Assembly (NCBI GenBank): GCA_949825045.1
Contig: OX463814.1
Span: 31,390,383-31,454,382, forward strand
Origin: Argyresthia goedartella
Taxonomy: Eukaryota > Arthropoda > Insecta > Lepidoptera > Argyresthiidae
Direction of reading: 5' to 3'
DNA: 64,000 nucleotides
Shown one piece after another: positions 55,101 through 64,000 of the stretch. The number at the start of each line of letters is the position of its first letter. The stretch's first letter is position 1. A program made the position numbers and the translations under genes. Under the pieces are notes generated by a model that was not told the origin of the DNA, did not search any database, and worked only from the letters and a program-made list of their open reading frames with translations.

Positions 55101-58100
55101 TTGAATCAAAAAGTACAACTTTAGAAAAACCGACTTCAATTATACTGCATTTGTTACAAAACATATCCATCCGTGTCTTCATTCATTAACTAGTTCCCTT
55201 TGTTTCTCCATGATCCCATCATCAGATCCTGACCGATGTTGATAAATTGTTGAGAAGCTCCCTGGTAAGTCGCCATCACTTCTATTTCATCATTGCGCAT
55301 TATGACGAGCATACATCACTGACCAACCTTAATAAAGTTGCCAAATCGCAACCTGTAGGCTGCCTTGTGTTGAGCAGTTCCAGCGGCCATCTGTATCAGC
55401 CATACAAAGGTTCTTTGTATGGCTGGAACATGGAACTCACATTTGGTTATCGGTGGTCCATTTGAGGATTTCAGCAACCGTGTGACTAGTGCTTGTTCGA
55501 TCTTGCAACGTCCATCCGTTGACAGCTTCGGAGATCTGTACCACTTGCTTGTAGAGAGTTCCGTTCACAGCCTGGAAATCACAAATAATCACTTTCATTA
55601 AAAAATCATGACTACCTGAACATTCATTCAACACCAATAGAAATTGATGATCGATGAGAGGTTATCAAAGATGATCATGACATGAAACGTTCAACGTCCA
55701 AGGGGCTTCGTCGTTCTTTATTAACACAATGGATTTTTTACCTATATCTTTCATATTTCTTTCCTTTCTTAACCCATTCCAGCTGCAAAAAGAGTGCAGA
55801 GATACTAACTCTCCATTTCTGGAGTTTATTATATCTTTCTTCCACCCTTGCTCCTTGCTAGCTGCTGCATCACCGGCAGATGAAATGGGATATTTTTTAA
55901 GAGTCCTTTGTATTCTACAGCTCACCTGTGGTAGAATAGTGAGGAAGGCAGTTCCAGCTTCATTGAATATGAAAGGAATGTTGTCAATCCAACCATTTGC
56001 TTCGGTATAGCTGTAGATCTGAAAGTGTGCATTAAAAACTTTAGTGAATGAAAGGTAGTGCCTCAGAAGCGAGATAACACTTAGCAATGAAATCTCTTGA
56101 GATGTCATTTGAATATGGTCCGTGAAGGAAACTCCATTATTCAGAGCCTTTGCTCCAAGTCTTTACTTGGAATAAGTAATCTGAGATTAACACATCAACT
56201 GCATATGCTCCCAAGAATTAGAAATACTTATGAACTTATGATGGATGACATCTTTGTAATGACTTTTAGCTTCAACGTGATTGATGTTAGAAGTCTGCTA
56301 TAATAATATCACCTGTGTACAGGTCGTTGAACCTTCCACGCAGAGTTGAACTATGAGGATGTTCTGAACCCGGTTTGTCCACATCACGGCAATGTTGTTG
56401 TTGCTCACGAACCTCACAGTCTTGAGGATGGGCCTGGAACGTTACATTAAATTTTCTCCTGAATAACCCAATGCACCGATTAGATAAGAGTTTGTTTATG
56501 TCTATATTTCTTTCACTATCAGATTTTAGGTATCTTGAGATTTTTTGGATCTGTTACTTTTTAGACCGGAGGAAGTCAGAAATAAAGTTTTATTTATCAT
56601 ATTCGTTTTAAAATTCAGAACGATATCTTCAAAAGCCCATCGATTTAGATACATATCAATATGAAGCGACTTACTGTTCAATTTCTTCAGGTGCTGTGTA
56701 GACGGTCGTGGTGCCAGCTTCGATGTCTACCAGAGTCACTGACACCGTAGGATTGGTAGTGCCAGGCTGAAAGAATAGGTAAGAAATTAATTTAAGTACT
56801 CATTAGTGGGCTAAATATAATTACTGAAAACAAAAAGACCATCCCTACCCTTCCCAGAAACATTGATCGTACAATTTTGAAAAAAAAACCGTAATGTAGG
56901 TCTTTACTTATACTAGGAGGCTTTATTTGGGGCTTCTTTATTAATGGGGGGGCCAACCCGAAAATAAAGATAAAAGTTTTCAAAACTGAATCGTAAAACA
57001 TGTTTAATAAAAGGGCATTTTGCAAGGATCTTCCAGGAGTTAAAACAATATTTAAGAAAATAGCAAAAACGACCCCTTATCTCCGAAACTACTGATCCTA
57101 AAATTTTGAAAACATATTTAATCGTAGATAATTTGGTAGGTATTCGTGATTGGTAATTTTTTTAAAAACGCTGGATATCTCTTTATGAAAAGTTACATGT
57201 TAAGCTACTGCTTCCTGTGAAGATCTCTTAAAGAACAAAGTCCCTAACTCTACAAAGCCTTACTCCAGCAGGCGTAAGGGCCGTAACTCTATCTTGGTTA
57301 ATAACACTCACTCTCTGCTCTATAATTGCTCAACGATTTTAATTTAGGCATTCCTCAGTATGCAGAGAGCACCTTCAAGTGACCTGGTATGTCCAGTAAA
57401 CCGTGACACTATTATATAACTTTTAGTGATAGTTAACATTCTCTGAGTGTACGCGGCCATTTGTTTTGTAACTTGTTAAGTTACAAAACAACGGCCGCGA
57501 AGTTATCTGGTTCGCTTATATATATATATATATATATATATAAGTTATTAAGATGACATACTATCTCGCTTTTTCTCACAGAATTTCACAAGGGGAAAGA
57601 TTTGTATAGCGCAATTTTCAAATTCTTTGCACATAATAAACTTCATTGAGTTTGAACAGTGGATGCTATCTTATTTGTATTTCCACAAATCGAATCTAAA
57701 TTTCTTTATCTTATGTAGATATTAAATAATATTCAAGAATACGTAATTTTTGCCTCTTTTCTACATTGGACCACTGTAGGAGATAATGACACTCAATATG
57801 AGGCATGGGGCTTAACTCAACCAAGAATGCCAATTAAATATACGTCAGATACTCGCTGTTATTACCTTGTTCAATGGAAAAAGCAATCTAAAATGTCGTC
57901 CTTCATCATGCTTTCTCACTTGCACATTATTGCTGTCTTTACTCACACACGTCCGTACTGCCCGCAAAAAAGTATACAGTCTGTCTCTGGATTTGACCTC
58001 ACGGCTGTCGCCACGAGGTCGTTACTCTCGAATTCTCCATATAAATTTTGATGCTTCGTTGTTGTTGTTAATTTCGACATTGTCATCATCAACATAATAA

Positions 58101-61100
58101 TGTTATAGTATTATAAAATGTACTATACCGTCATAGCAAGGACGTAATATTATATTACGTCCACGCTATTACCACAACCGTTTTTTTTGTTGACCCTACC
58201 AGCTATCACTGCAAGTACAAGACAACATTTTAGGTTCCTTTCTCCAATGAACGACGTAATGCATGTCGCTTCACGAATTATGAGCGGTAGCCTTGAATGC
58301 GCAATAGTATGTTTTTAATACCTCTACTCATGTGCAGTAATCCCCACCAGGCTGCATTGTCGTCCAGGCGAAGCTAACTCAAGTTTGCTTCCTAGAGTTT
58401 ATTTCTAACTTCCACTCTCGTTCATCGTAAAGTACAGTATAAAGCGTTTAGAGAAATTTGTTATTTGCTCAAGTCACTACTGACTTAAGTGGTGCTATTG
58501 AAAGAGCTATTGATTCCATAATTATTTAAGCGCAGTATAAATACAAGTATTTCCTGCGGACGTGAGCCGAGTAAAGAACTATCCCCCTTTTTCTTAATTA
58601 AATCTTCAGCAAAACCAGTTGGTTAAACGCGTTTCTTTTCTACACAGATCAGCAACCCGATTCACTGAGCGAAAATTGTGTAAAAATTGCAGTTTCCCCA
58701 TACACAAACCTTCAATTTGGCATCCATTTTGCTGTAGAGCTCGCGCCAAGTTACTCCGGCTCTGAGTGAGCTGTCACGTCTCCCTCTCTCTCACCCCACC
58801 TTGCCCTATACGAGAAACAGAGATCTCGCTCGCTCAGAGCCAAAGAAAATTTAAGGGTCCTGTACCGTCATTTCTCCACAATTTTTGGTACCTATTTCAA
58901 ACACCCCGGATACAATATTTGTCTGACTTATTTTCTAAATAAGCTGATAACTAACATTTGCACACAGGCACAAACATTGCTTCTGGTCCCACACTAGGAC
59001 GTCACACACATAAAAACATCCAAGACCTGGGTTTGTTTTCCTTTAGCCTCAGCCTGGGATCAAACCCGGGACCTCTCGCTTGGTATAGGCAGAGCCACAA
59101 CCACTGCGTTACTGACGTCGTCAAACTTTCAAACTTCTGATCCGATTTTAGTAAAACCTAGCTAAGAACCATCTCAGGGAAGTCTACTACTTACTATACT
59201 CCTACTATATTACTCTAGTATGACGTTTCCGTGAGTCACCGACGGTGCTGGCAGAAATTCAGCGCTGTAGGTGTCAGACAACTCAGCATAATGCTGAGCC
59301 AGTGTCCGGTTCACTGCCGCAGAGACACACCTGTTTCATGTTTTATCTGTTTTTTGTTTATTTTATTGTTTAATATGTGGGTTCTGTGTGTTTGTGAATA
59401 AATGTATCTATCTTTCTTTATTTCTATTTACAGAAATTCACATTTAATTTTTTGGGCGCTAGCGTGCCACAGACAGACACACAAGCGCTTCAAACTTTTA
59501 ACATACCTCTATTTTCATCGGGGGTTGAAATAAACCGATTTCAACCAGTATACCACAACCTACCTTGGGGTATCTAATCTCATGATGCTGCGTGTACTGG
59601 TGGTTTTGAGTGCGAGGCAGCACGTACAGTGGGACGCGCATCACGCTAACATTGCTGTCGTCGAATGTAGCGTACGCCATCTTAGCGCCGTCAGCCGAGA
59701 GCCAGAGGGCGTTGCTGGAGAGGAATACCTCCTCTGGAATTCAGAAAAAAGGATTTTATAGTAGTTTATCTATACACACGTATCATAAGTCCTCTTTACT
59801 GCGTCCAAAAACCGCACGTTACGACCAGCATAATGTTATACTACTTGGTAAAAACCCATTTCTTATCTTAATATTGATATATTATGACCATAATGTTCGA
59901 CAAATTATGATATTCAAATTTCGCCTGCGTGCCGCCCCTAGTTTGTCTGTGAAGTTGGTAATACAGAACAAGCTAAACAAATGCAGAGCATTGATCAAAG
60001 CCACAATGCCGGTCAAACATGCGGTTCCTGCACACAAAAAGAGAGCTTATAATATGTGTGTAGATAAACTAGTGTATGTAACTGTTCATAATTAGGCATA
60101 AAAACTCTCGAGTGATTTTATTATGAAACTCGCCCTCGAGTATTAATGCCCTCCATTATGTAGCAGTCACATAAACTACTATTATGATACGTGTGAAGAA
60201 AAATAAATAAATATTGCATCATTGCGCAAAATGCATCATTATCTAGACCCCCGTCCCCATGTTATAAAAAATTGTAGATTATGTAATACTTTAATGACCC
60301 CCTATCATAGGTCACATTGGTACATGATCATCACAGGGATTCGAACCCGCGTTCAAGTGTTTAGCCACTAGGTGAAGGAGTGTGAGCCTCAGAAATTAAA
60401 TTAACCCTTCACTACATACTATCCCATATATGGGTTTCATAGGTTTTGAACTTTATTACCGAGCAGTAAGGTTGAAAATCGCGACACATTTCTGATAATT
60501 CCATGCGTCGAGGGAAAAAACTCACCTTCATAAACCCAATCAGGGATACCATGATATATCACGTTCAGCTGCCCAGTGGTAGTAATCTGTTGCGCTTCAG
60601 CCGACAAGTTAGGCTTGTAGAAGACATTGTTGAAGTAGACGAATGCGCAGGAGGTGCCGTCGGTACCCCATGCGAAGTTCTGGAGGTACGCCTCGGTAGC
60701 GGCGACGCCTAGAATACAAAACATATGCATATGTTAGGCACCTACATTACTCCTGGCTCCACACGAGGATACTCTGCGTCATGGGAAATGATGTCCTCCA
60801 AGCCGATACGGCTACGGCGACTGCTAAGGACTAATGCAGACGTCGCGGGTGAGCCCGGATGAGTCTTCTGAAAAGCCCGTGGGGAACAACGCTGGGCCAC
60901 GTTGTGCCCCACGGGCTTTTCAGAAATTCAAACCGCTTGAAAAGCCAGAGCGCTACAGCGCCACGCTACTGCATAATAATATTGGATCTCTTTGTTCCAC
61001 TCATGAATAAGAAAATCAATGCTCTCTTTCACGTATAGCGCATGCGACACACCGCACGCGCTTGGTGCGCTTATCCACTTTATCTGTCTCGCCTAAATCG

Positions 61101-61937
61101 CCTCGATCGCACGCGTTGTACTCCACGGGCTATTCAGACGATGCATTGTCAATGTGACCGCTGGAAAACCCCGTGTGGCTGAAGCGCTCTGGGTTTTCAA
61201 GCCGTTCGAAATTCTCTAAAGCCCGTTGTACCCCACGGGCTTTTCAGAAGACGCTGCCCGCGTGTGGCTGACGTAGCCAACCTTGGCTTTAGACGTTCTT
61301 CCTTTGCACATTTCAGTGTGCCGTTCTGTTAATTATAGTCAATATCTGCAGGTGCACAAGCTTTGGTTCCATCTCGCTTGTTATAAAAGAAACTAGGCAT
61401 TATAAATAGCATCAACGGTATATTGTTTCCGCCCCCTGAATATAAGCCTCCTCCTTTTTGTGCCACCGTATGCGATCCTGTGACAATAAAATCCAGATTT
61501 TCCTCGCAATATCGGCATCATGTCAGCGACACTGGCTTCAGGTCGACCCACGCTCTTCTCACAAAAGTAAAAGTGCCAGGCCCAGGGTTTATTTTGTTGC
61601 GACCCGAATGGCCGAGTCGGCAGTGTCCCTGCCTACGAAGCCAAGGGTCACGGGTTCGAGTCCCGATGGGGGCAAATATTTGTTGATGAGAACGGATGTT
61701 TGTACCCTAGTCATGGTTGTTTATCTATCTAAGTATAATATTTATCTATATAAGTATGTGTACCGTTGTCTAGTACCCAAGATACAGGGACTCCTAGTTT
61801 GGGGCTAGATCAATGTGTGTAAATAGTGTACAAGGTATTATTATTATTATTATGTTACCTGGTGGTGTGATGTCAATCTCTTCGCCTGTGATGACACTGA
61901 TGGCTGTGTAGCGAGCTTGGAAGCTGTATCTGTACAC
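49032..61937 (-). CDS. DPP4: Dipeptidyl peptidase 4-type serine exopeptidase, split gene, 5' end missing
   Basis: This S9B peptidase removes N-terminal X-Pro or X-Ala dipeptides; family members are membrane-bound or secreted. Exons in transcript order: 61859-61937, 60526-60708, 59564-59733, 56675-56766, 56313-56433, 55926-56018, 55441-55571, 54562-54772, 53916-54100, 53329-53523, 52295-52452, 51457-51542, 50940-51065, 49032-49121. All introns are GT-AG and all phases agree, giving 640 codons with the stop. Visible features: the Arg of VYRYSF (the family's substrate-binding Arg), the YEEEVF double-Glu motif, the oxyanion Tyr in VYGGP, the nucleophile in WGWSYGGY (Ser codon 52392-52394), HGTADDNV, and DEDHGL (His codon 49101-49103). 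Full-length relatives have about 750 residues, so the signal peptide or anchor and roughly 110 residues lie upstream, probably past 64000. It should be active. Which DPP4-like paralogue it is cannot be told. Confidence 0.94.
49530..49795 (-). mobile_element. CGGTCAAGTGCGAGT-type repeat, partial antisense copy
   Basis: It closely matches the right part of 28201-28816 (AAAACCGCAAAGATAACTTT, CGGAACCCTTCATGGGCGAG, CCGACTCGCACTTGACC). It lies in the last DPP4 intron. Confidence 0.75.
49967..50472 (+). mobile_element. CGGTCAAGTGCGAGT-type repeat, long sense copy
   Basis: It runs from ACCGGTCAAATGCGAGTCGG and CGCACGAAGGGTTCCGC to AGGTACGGAACCCTAAAAA, with a short (ACGG)n tract near 50398. It faces the previous copy in the same intron, so the two form a long imperfect inverted pair. 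Confidence 0.75.
50940..51065 (-). CDS. DPP4: DPP4 exon: catalytic aspartate
   Basis: It encodes VEAFRNKRYFLVHGTADDNV and HYQHAMLLSRVLQRNDVYFT, ending QM. The catalytic Asp is in HGTADDNV (codons 51012-51017). The acceptor is AATTCCAG and the donor GTAAGT. Confidence 0.95.
51457..51542 (-). CDS. DPP4: DPP4 exon: IYTERYM
   Basis: It encodes TIYTERYMDVPLNNTEGYAD and SSLLTSEV. The acceptor is TTTTCTCAG and the donor GTAAGA. YTERYM is a signature of the family. Confidence 0.94.
52030..52198 (-). mobile_element. SINE family B, antisense, beside the catalytic-Ser exon
   Basis: The reversed B box (GAGATCGAACCCGGGATC) and reversed head (GCAGAGCCACAACCGCTGCG, CTACAGAGGTCGTC) are plain. It lies in the DPP4 intron, about 60-100 bases from the two possible donors of the exon at 52295-52452. 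Confidence 0.75.
52295..52452 (-). CDS. DPP4: DPP4 exon: catalytic serine
   Basis: It encodes QLHQNFDWLDSNRTCIWGWS, YGGYASSLALARGGDVF and AVAPVVDWRYY. The nucleophile Ser is codon 52392-52394. I end it at the donor GTGGGT (52294-52289) because this gives WRYYDTIYTERYM, the family spacing. A second donor GTAGGA 39 bases on is also in frame. Confidence 0.93.
53055..53252 (+). mobile_element. SINE family A, headless copy
   Basis: It starts TGGGGGCAAATATTTGTTTG and ends with TATTATTATTATTATATTAT. The tRNA-like head is absent, as after 5' truncation. It is in a DPP4 intron. Confidence 0.75.
53329..53523 (-). CDS. DPP4: DPP4 exon: YGGP oxyanion loop
   Basis: It encodes YGGPDTALVTKQWSIDWGTS, HIDGRGSGLRGVDNMFAVNR and RLGSVEIDDQINVT. 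The Tyr of YGGP is the family's oxyanion-hole residue. GRGSG and RRLG.VE..DQ are signature blocks of S9B hydrolase domains. Confidence 0.95.
53916..54100 (-). CDS. DPP4: DPP4 exon: propeller to hydrolase transition
   Basis: It encodes NGTLVRNWETNDEVATLVAT, IPVADGLPDADVHIQVPSNY and VPLLVF. The donor GTAAGT adjoins a T-rich stretch. Joined to the next exon it gives PLLVFVYGGP. Confidence 0.92.
54562..54772 (-). CDS. DPP4: DPP4 exon: Cys-rich propeller blade
   Basis: It encodes WYKATAVNDSAEQHIFVADA, TVTCFTCEIRREDGGECLYN and TVNCNGPNVPQVFIYFT. The four Cys match the disulfide-bearing part of DPP4 propellers. The acceptor is TTACAG and the donor GTGAGT. Confidence 0.92.
55441..55571 (-). CDS. DPP4: DPP4 exon: propeller
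   Basis: It encodes AVNGTLYKQVVQISEAVNGW and TLQDRTSTSHTVAEILKW. The donor GTGAGT lies inside an apparent ...NQM-stop reading. Spliced, the codon becomes the Ile of NQIWYK. A 13-bp hairpin lies just inside the intron (55397-55425). Confidence 0.9.
55926..56018 (-). CDS. DPP4: DPP4 exon: propeller
   Basis: Thirty-one whole codons, IYSYTEANGWIDNIPFIFNE then AGTAFLTILPQ, lie between TTTCAG and GTGAGC. It is symmetrical (phase 0/0). Confidence 0.9.
56313..56433 (-). CDS. DPP4: DPP4 exon: propeller
   Basis: It encodes PILKTVRFVSNNNIAVMWTN, RVQNILIVQLCVEGSTTCTQ. The acceptor is GTTCCAG and the donor GTGATA; it ends in phase 0. Confidence 0.9.
56675..56766 (-). CDS. DPP4: DPP4 exon: PGTTNPTV
   Basis: It encodes PGTTNPTVSVTLVDIEAGTT and VYTAPEEIE, following IRYPK to give the conserved YPK-G-NPTV block. 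The acceptor is TTTCAG and the donor GTAAGT; it ends in phase 2. Confidence 0.9.
57453..57542. repeat. Hairpin followed by a TA microsatellite
   Basis: The stem is CGCGGCC plus TTGTTTTGTAACTT (57452-57474) against 57478-57499, with a 3-base loop and a small bulge. A run of TA (57517-57542) follows after 17 bases. It lies in the DPP4 intron between 56766 and 59564. Confidence 0.8.
57543..58950. other. DPP4 intron without recognisable exon
   Basis: A GC-richer patch at 58735-58860 (CTCGCGCCAAGTTACTCCGG, CTCGCTCGCTCAGAGCC) looks repeat-derived. The rest is AT-rich. Confidence 0.4.
58955..59125 (-). mobile_element. SINE family B, antisense
   Basis: TTGCTTCTGGTCCCACACTA, CATAAAAACATCCAAGACCT, ATCAAACCCGGGACCTCTCG and GCAGAGCCACAACCACTGCG, in order, are the reversed body, B box and head of this SINE. 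Confidence 0.75.
59140..59480 (+). repeat. Probable 3' end of an interspersed element
   Basis: GTCACCGACGGTGCTGGCAG, CCAGTGTCCGGTTCACTGCC and a GTGAATAAATGTATC end suggest a retroelement tail. I cannot assign a family. Confidence 0.3.
59564..59733 (-). CDS. DPP4: DPP4 exon: EEVF and propeller
   Basis: It completes YEEEVF, then gives LSSNALWLSADGAKMAYATF, SVMRVPLYVLPRTQNHQY and IRYPK. The acceptor ATTCCAG is preceded within about 25 bases by the edge of a family M repeat. The donor is GTAGGT. Confidence 0.93.
59758..60182 (+). mobile_element. Short repeat family M, full copy with palindromic module
   Basis: The ends ATAGTAGTTTAT and ATAAACTACTAT are exact 12-bp inverse copies. Internal blocks TACTACTTGGTAAAAACCC, GTGCCGCCCCTAGTTTGTCT and CACAATGCCGGTCAAACATG are shared with the other copies. 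The module ACTCTCGAG...CTCGAGTATTAATGCC is present. It stops about 25 bases from the acceptor of DPP4 exon 59564-59733. Confidence 0.8.
60526..60708 (-). CDS. DPP4: DPP4 exon: propeller, ends in double-Glu motif
   Basis: It encodes VAATEAYLQNFAWGTDGTS, NNVFYKPNLSAEAQQIT and IYHGIPDWVYE. The acceptor is TATTCTAG and the donor GTGAGT. The last base contributes to the second Glu of YEEEVF. Confidence 0.93.
60866..60925. repeat. Hairpin, 19-bp perfect arms, and nearby relatives
   Basis: TTCTGAAAAGCCCGTGGGG (60866-60884) is exactly inverted at 60907-60925. The right-arm motif CCCCACGGGCTTTTCAGAA recurs near 61232, and a degenerate form lies near 61124, so this is part of a small local repeat cluster in a DPP4 intron. 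Confidence 0.8.
61601..61855 (+). mobile_element. SINE family A, full copy touching a splice donor
   Basis: The head is GACCCGAATGGCCGAGTCGG with B box GGTTCGAGTCC. The body is as in 44750-45010, with an (ATT)n tail to about 61853. The tail abuts the GTAACA donor of DPP4 exon 61859-61937. Confidence 0.88.
61859..61937 (-). CDS. DPP4: DPP4 exon: VYRYSF, beta-propeller
   Basis: It encodes VYRYSFQARYTAISVITGEE then IDITPPG. The Arg of VYRYSF aligns with the conserved substrate-binding Arg of DPP4. The donor GTAACA runs straight into the reversed tail of a SINE. It starts in phase 0, so at least one upstream exon exists. Confidence 0.88.
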
Positions 61938-61984
61938 CTGGAAAGGAACAAGATAAGGATCATCATCACATGCTATCATCATCT

Positions 61985-62080
61985 CTTGGATGTTTATATG
62001 TGTGTGAAGTCGCTGTTTCTAGTTCCCACGACACGGGATATCATAGTGTGGGGCCAAATGTGTATGTTTACGTTTATCTT
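61985..62080 (+). mobile_element. SINE family B, 3' body fragment
   Basis: CTTGGATGTTTATATGTGTG, GTTTCTAGTTCCCACGACAC and AGTGTGGGGCCAAATG match the body seen in reverse at 2.75 and 58.99 kb. Confidence 0.6.
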
Positions 62081-62099
62081 TATAATTCGGCACGCACTC

Positions 62100-64000
62100 A
62101 CTCACTGCTGGATATAAGAATCGTCTTTATGACGCCTTCTACGCCGGCCCAACCTGTTCAATCTCGCTGAAAATGATTTTAGCTGGTGCTAGGTGCGATA
62201 GTAATTAATAATGTAAAACATCTATAGCTAATTAACATCACAATAATAAAGTCACTCGATATTACTGACATGTGAATAACATTTGATATTTAAATATGAG
62301 AAAAATACATAATCATTAAAAAAAACAATGCCATATTAAATATTTGCGCAACTGTCTTGTCTGTGCGTCATCTTCTCATTAGAACTCCTATTATTTACTT
62401 GTAATTTAGCGTGAAGGAAATTTATTGCTATGACATTGACTTTATAATTAAAAGAAAAATATAAAAATGTGGTATGAATATCCTGCGAGCTATTTATAAG
62501 TGTTTTTATATCGCTGCAAAGTATTCACAAGTTTACATGACAGTCAGTCGTTTATAGTAATAAAAAATCAGGATATTTGCGTCGCAAGTAAAAACGCGGG
62601 ACACTTAAAAACACGAGATTTTCAACGGTGACACGTGTCATTCAATACATTAAGAACGTTTCATGTTATAAATTAATTAATAATTTTTGTAGCAACCCTA
62701 GCAACCCTTTCCTTATAATTTAAGGTGATACGAAAAAAAAATGGGGTTTTTTTCGAATCCATTTACTCCACCATGAAGTCATCTACAGATTAGATTTTTA
62801 GGTTAACGTTTATTTAGTATTTGATTAAGACTTTCACTAAAGGAAAACGCGATCGGATGAAATTTTCTCGGTAGAATATAATTACGAAAACACCTCCAAA
62901 TTGTTTTATTTTTTCCTGTAATTCTAAAATCCTAACTAATTTCATTATTCCGTCCCACTCACACTGCGGGTCTTTCCGCCTGGAGTAACGGAGACCTTTG
63001 CACGGACGAGGCATCGCCTTAAACAGGGCTTTTTTTGTATATGCGTAGCATAGAATTTGATTATTTCATGAAATAGGTAATCATGGATTGACTTATATCA
63101 TGAAAGAGCGATATTCATGAAATTATCAGAAAGGGTTGAATTTCAGGAAAACATGTCTTTTTAAAAGCATTTGTATTCAGTACTACGTGATGTTTTTCGT
63201 ATTATACAGGTCGACCTAACACGAAACTATTCGGGGGCTTCGCTGCGCTCGCCCCCTTTTGTCTTCGTCTAAGCTACCGAAGTGTGTTGCCCTTAAATAT
63301 TTCTCTGTTCAATGTAAGTTCTAATTCAATCATCGTTGGCTATATCATTCTTCGATATGGTTACGAAATATAATACTCTTTTATCTATAATGTGACTTTA
63401 TCTTGGAGCAGCGAAACGTGAGAATGACACAAAAGGGCGTCCCCAGGTTGACTCAGACCCTTTAGTGGATTTAAATTAGTTTGTCAAGTTCGCTTCACTG
63501 TTTAAATTTAAAATAACGTTATGAAACATTCATATTAAGATTAGCGAAGACAGACTATCACAAAACGTCCTATCTTATCTTAAAGTGTTATTTTTTTATA
63601 ATTTACACATGTACTGTATTACTCTGGAGCTAAATAATTAGTTAAAGATGTCATGGGATTAGAGATATGCTAAACTTGGTTACCGTTTTAGTTAAGATTG
63701 ATTGATACCGAGGGAGGAACTTTTCACTCGATTAACCAAACGAGCTTCATCGCTTGGTCACTTCTGTGGGCGATTTTTTGAGACTGTCCTATTTCCCCAA
63801 AGTGTTCGTTTGGTCTACCTTTGGTACGGCTACCATACTTTTGTCAATTTTGACACTAATTATTACCTTAACTCAATGTGGCGTCGTCCAAATCCTTAGG
63901 AATTCAGAACTACGGCAGTGTGTCAAAGTCAAGTTCAAATAATGAAATTACGACGACTAGACGTGTTCTAAAATACTAACTATTTAGAGCTATTACTTTT
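62100..64000. other. DPP4: Upstream part of the DPP4 locus; no exon recognised
   Basis: At least one more DPP4 exon must precede 61937, but I see no candidate with a proper donor and family similarity. At 62948-63011 is a 65-bp segment repeated from 11448-11510. A GGGGGCTTCGCTGCGCTCGC patch is at 63234. Confidence 0.4.

Overview
The window looks like nuclear DNA of an insect, most probably a moth or butterfly. The evidence is split genes with GT-AG introns, AT-rich sequence, and dense interspersed repeats, including the family with a CGGTCAAGTGCGAGT head and an ACGGAACCCT end and tRNA-headed SINEs. The order-level assignment is inference from these repeat types. Single-frame open reading frames mislead here: both host genes are visible only as short exons on the minus strand.

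Two host genes can be rebuilt by joining exons with matching splice phases. (1) A trimethyllysine dioxygenase (TMLHE-type, mitochondrial, first step of carnitine synthesis) runs leftward from about 29.3 kb (start codon tentative) to 2.45 kb, where its last exon(s) leave the window. Five exons are firm and a sixth, the first, is a candidate. The HxD iron motif is intact. (2) A dipeptidyl peptidase 4-type S9B serine exopeptidase runs leftward from 61.9 kb to its stop at 49.03 kb. Fourteen exons encode 639 residues, including the double-Glu motif, the oxyanion Tyr and all three catalytic residues. Its N-terminal exons are probably beyond base 64000.

Almost everything else is transposon-derived. 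A BEL/Pao LTR retrotransposon (16554-24019) sits antisense in a TMLHE intron. It has two 519-bp LTRs that differ at about nine positions and a 5-bp target duplication, AACAC. Its pol is broken by stops and frameshifts. Non-LTR elements occupy 3.7-5.6, 15.6-16.5, 24.5-25.3, 35.9-37.7 and 38.9-44.1 kb, several of them nested. SINEs, short inverted-repeat elements and copies of the CGGTCAAGTGCGAGT-type repeat fill the introns and the gap between the genes. A 52-bp minisatellite lies at 45.0-45.2 kb.

The most unusual structure is a set of near-perfect inverted repeats with arms of 13-33 bp and loops of 0-5 bases, scattered over the whole window. One of them interrupts an old LINE reading frame, which suggests that an inverted copy was added after the LINE landed. 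A second unusual item is a short repeat family at 9.5-10.9, 25.3 and 59.8 kb, in which some copies carry and others lack a nested palindromic module. I found no RNA gene, CRISPR array or microbial-type operon.
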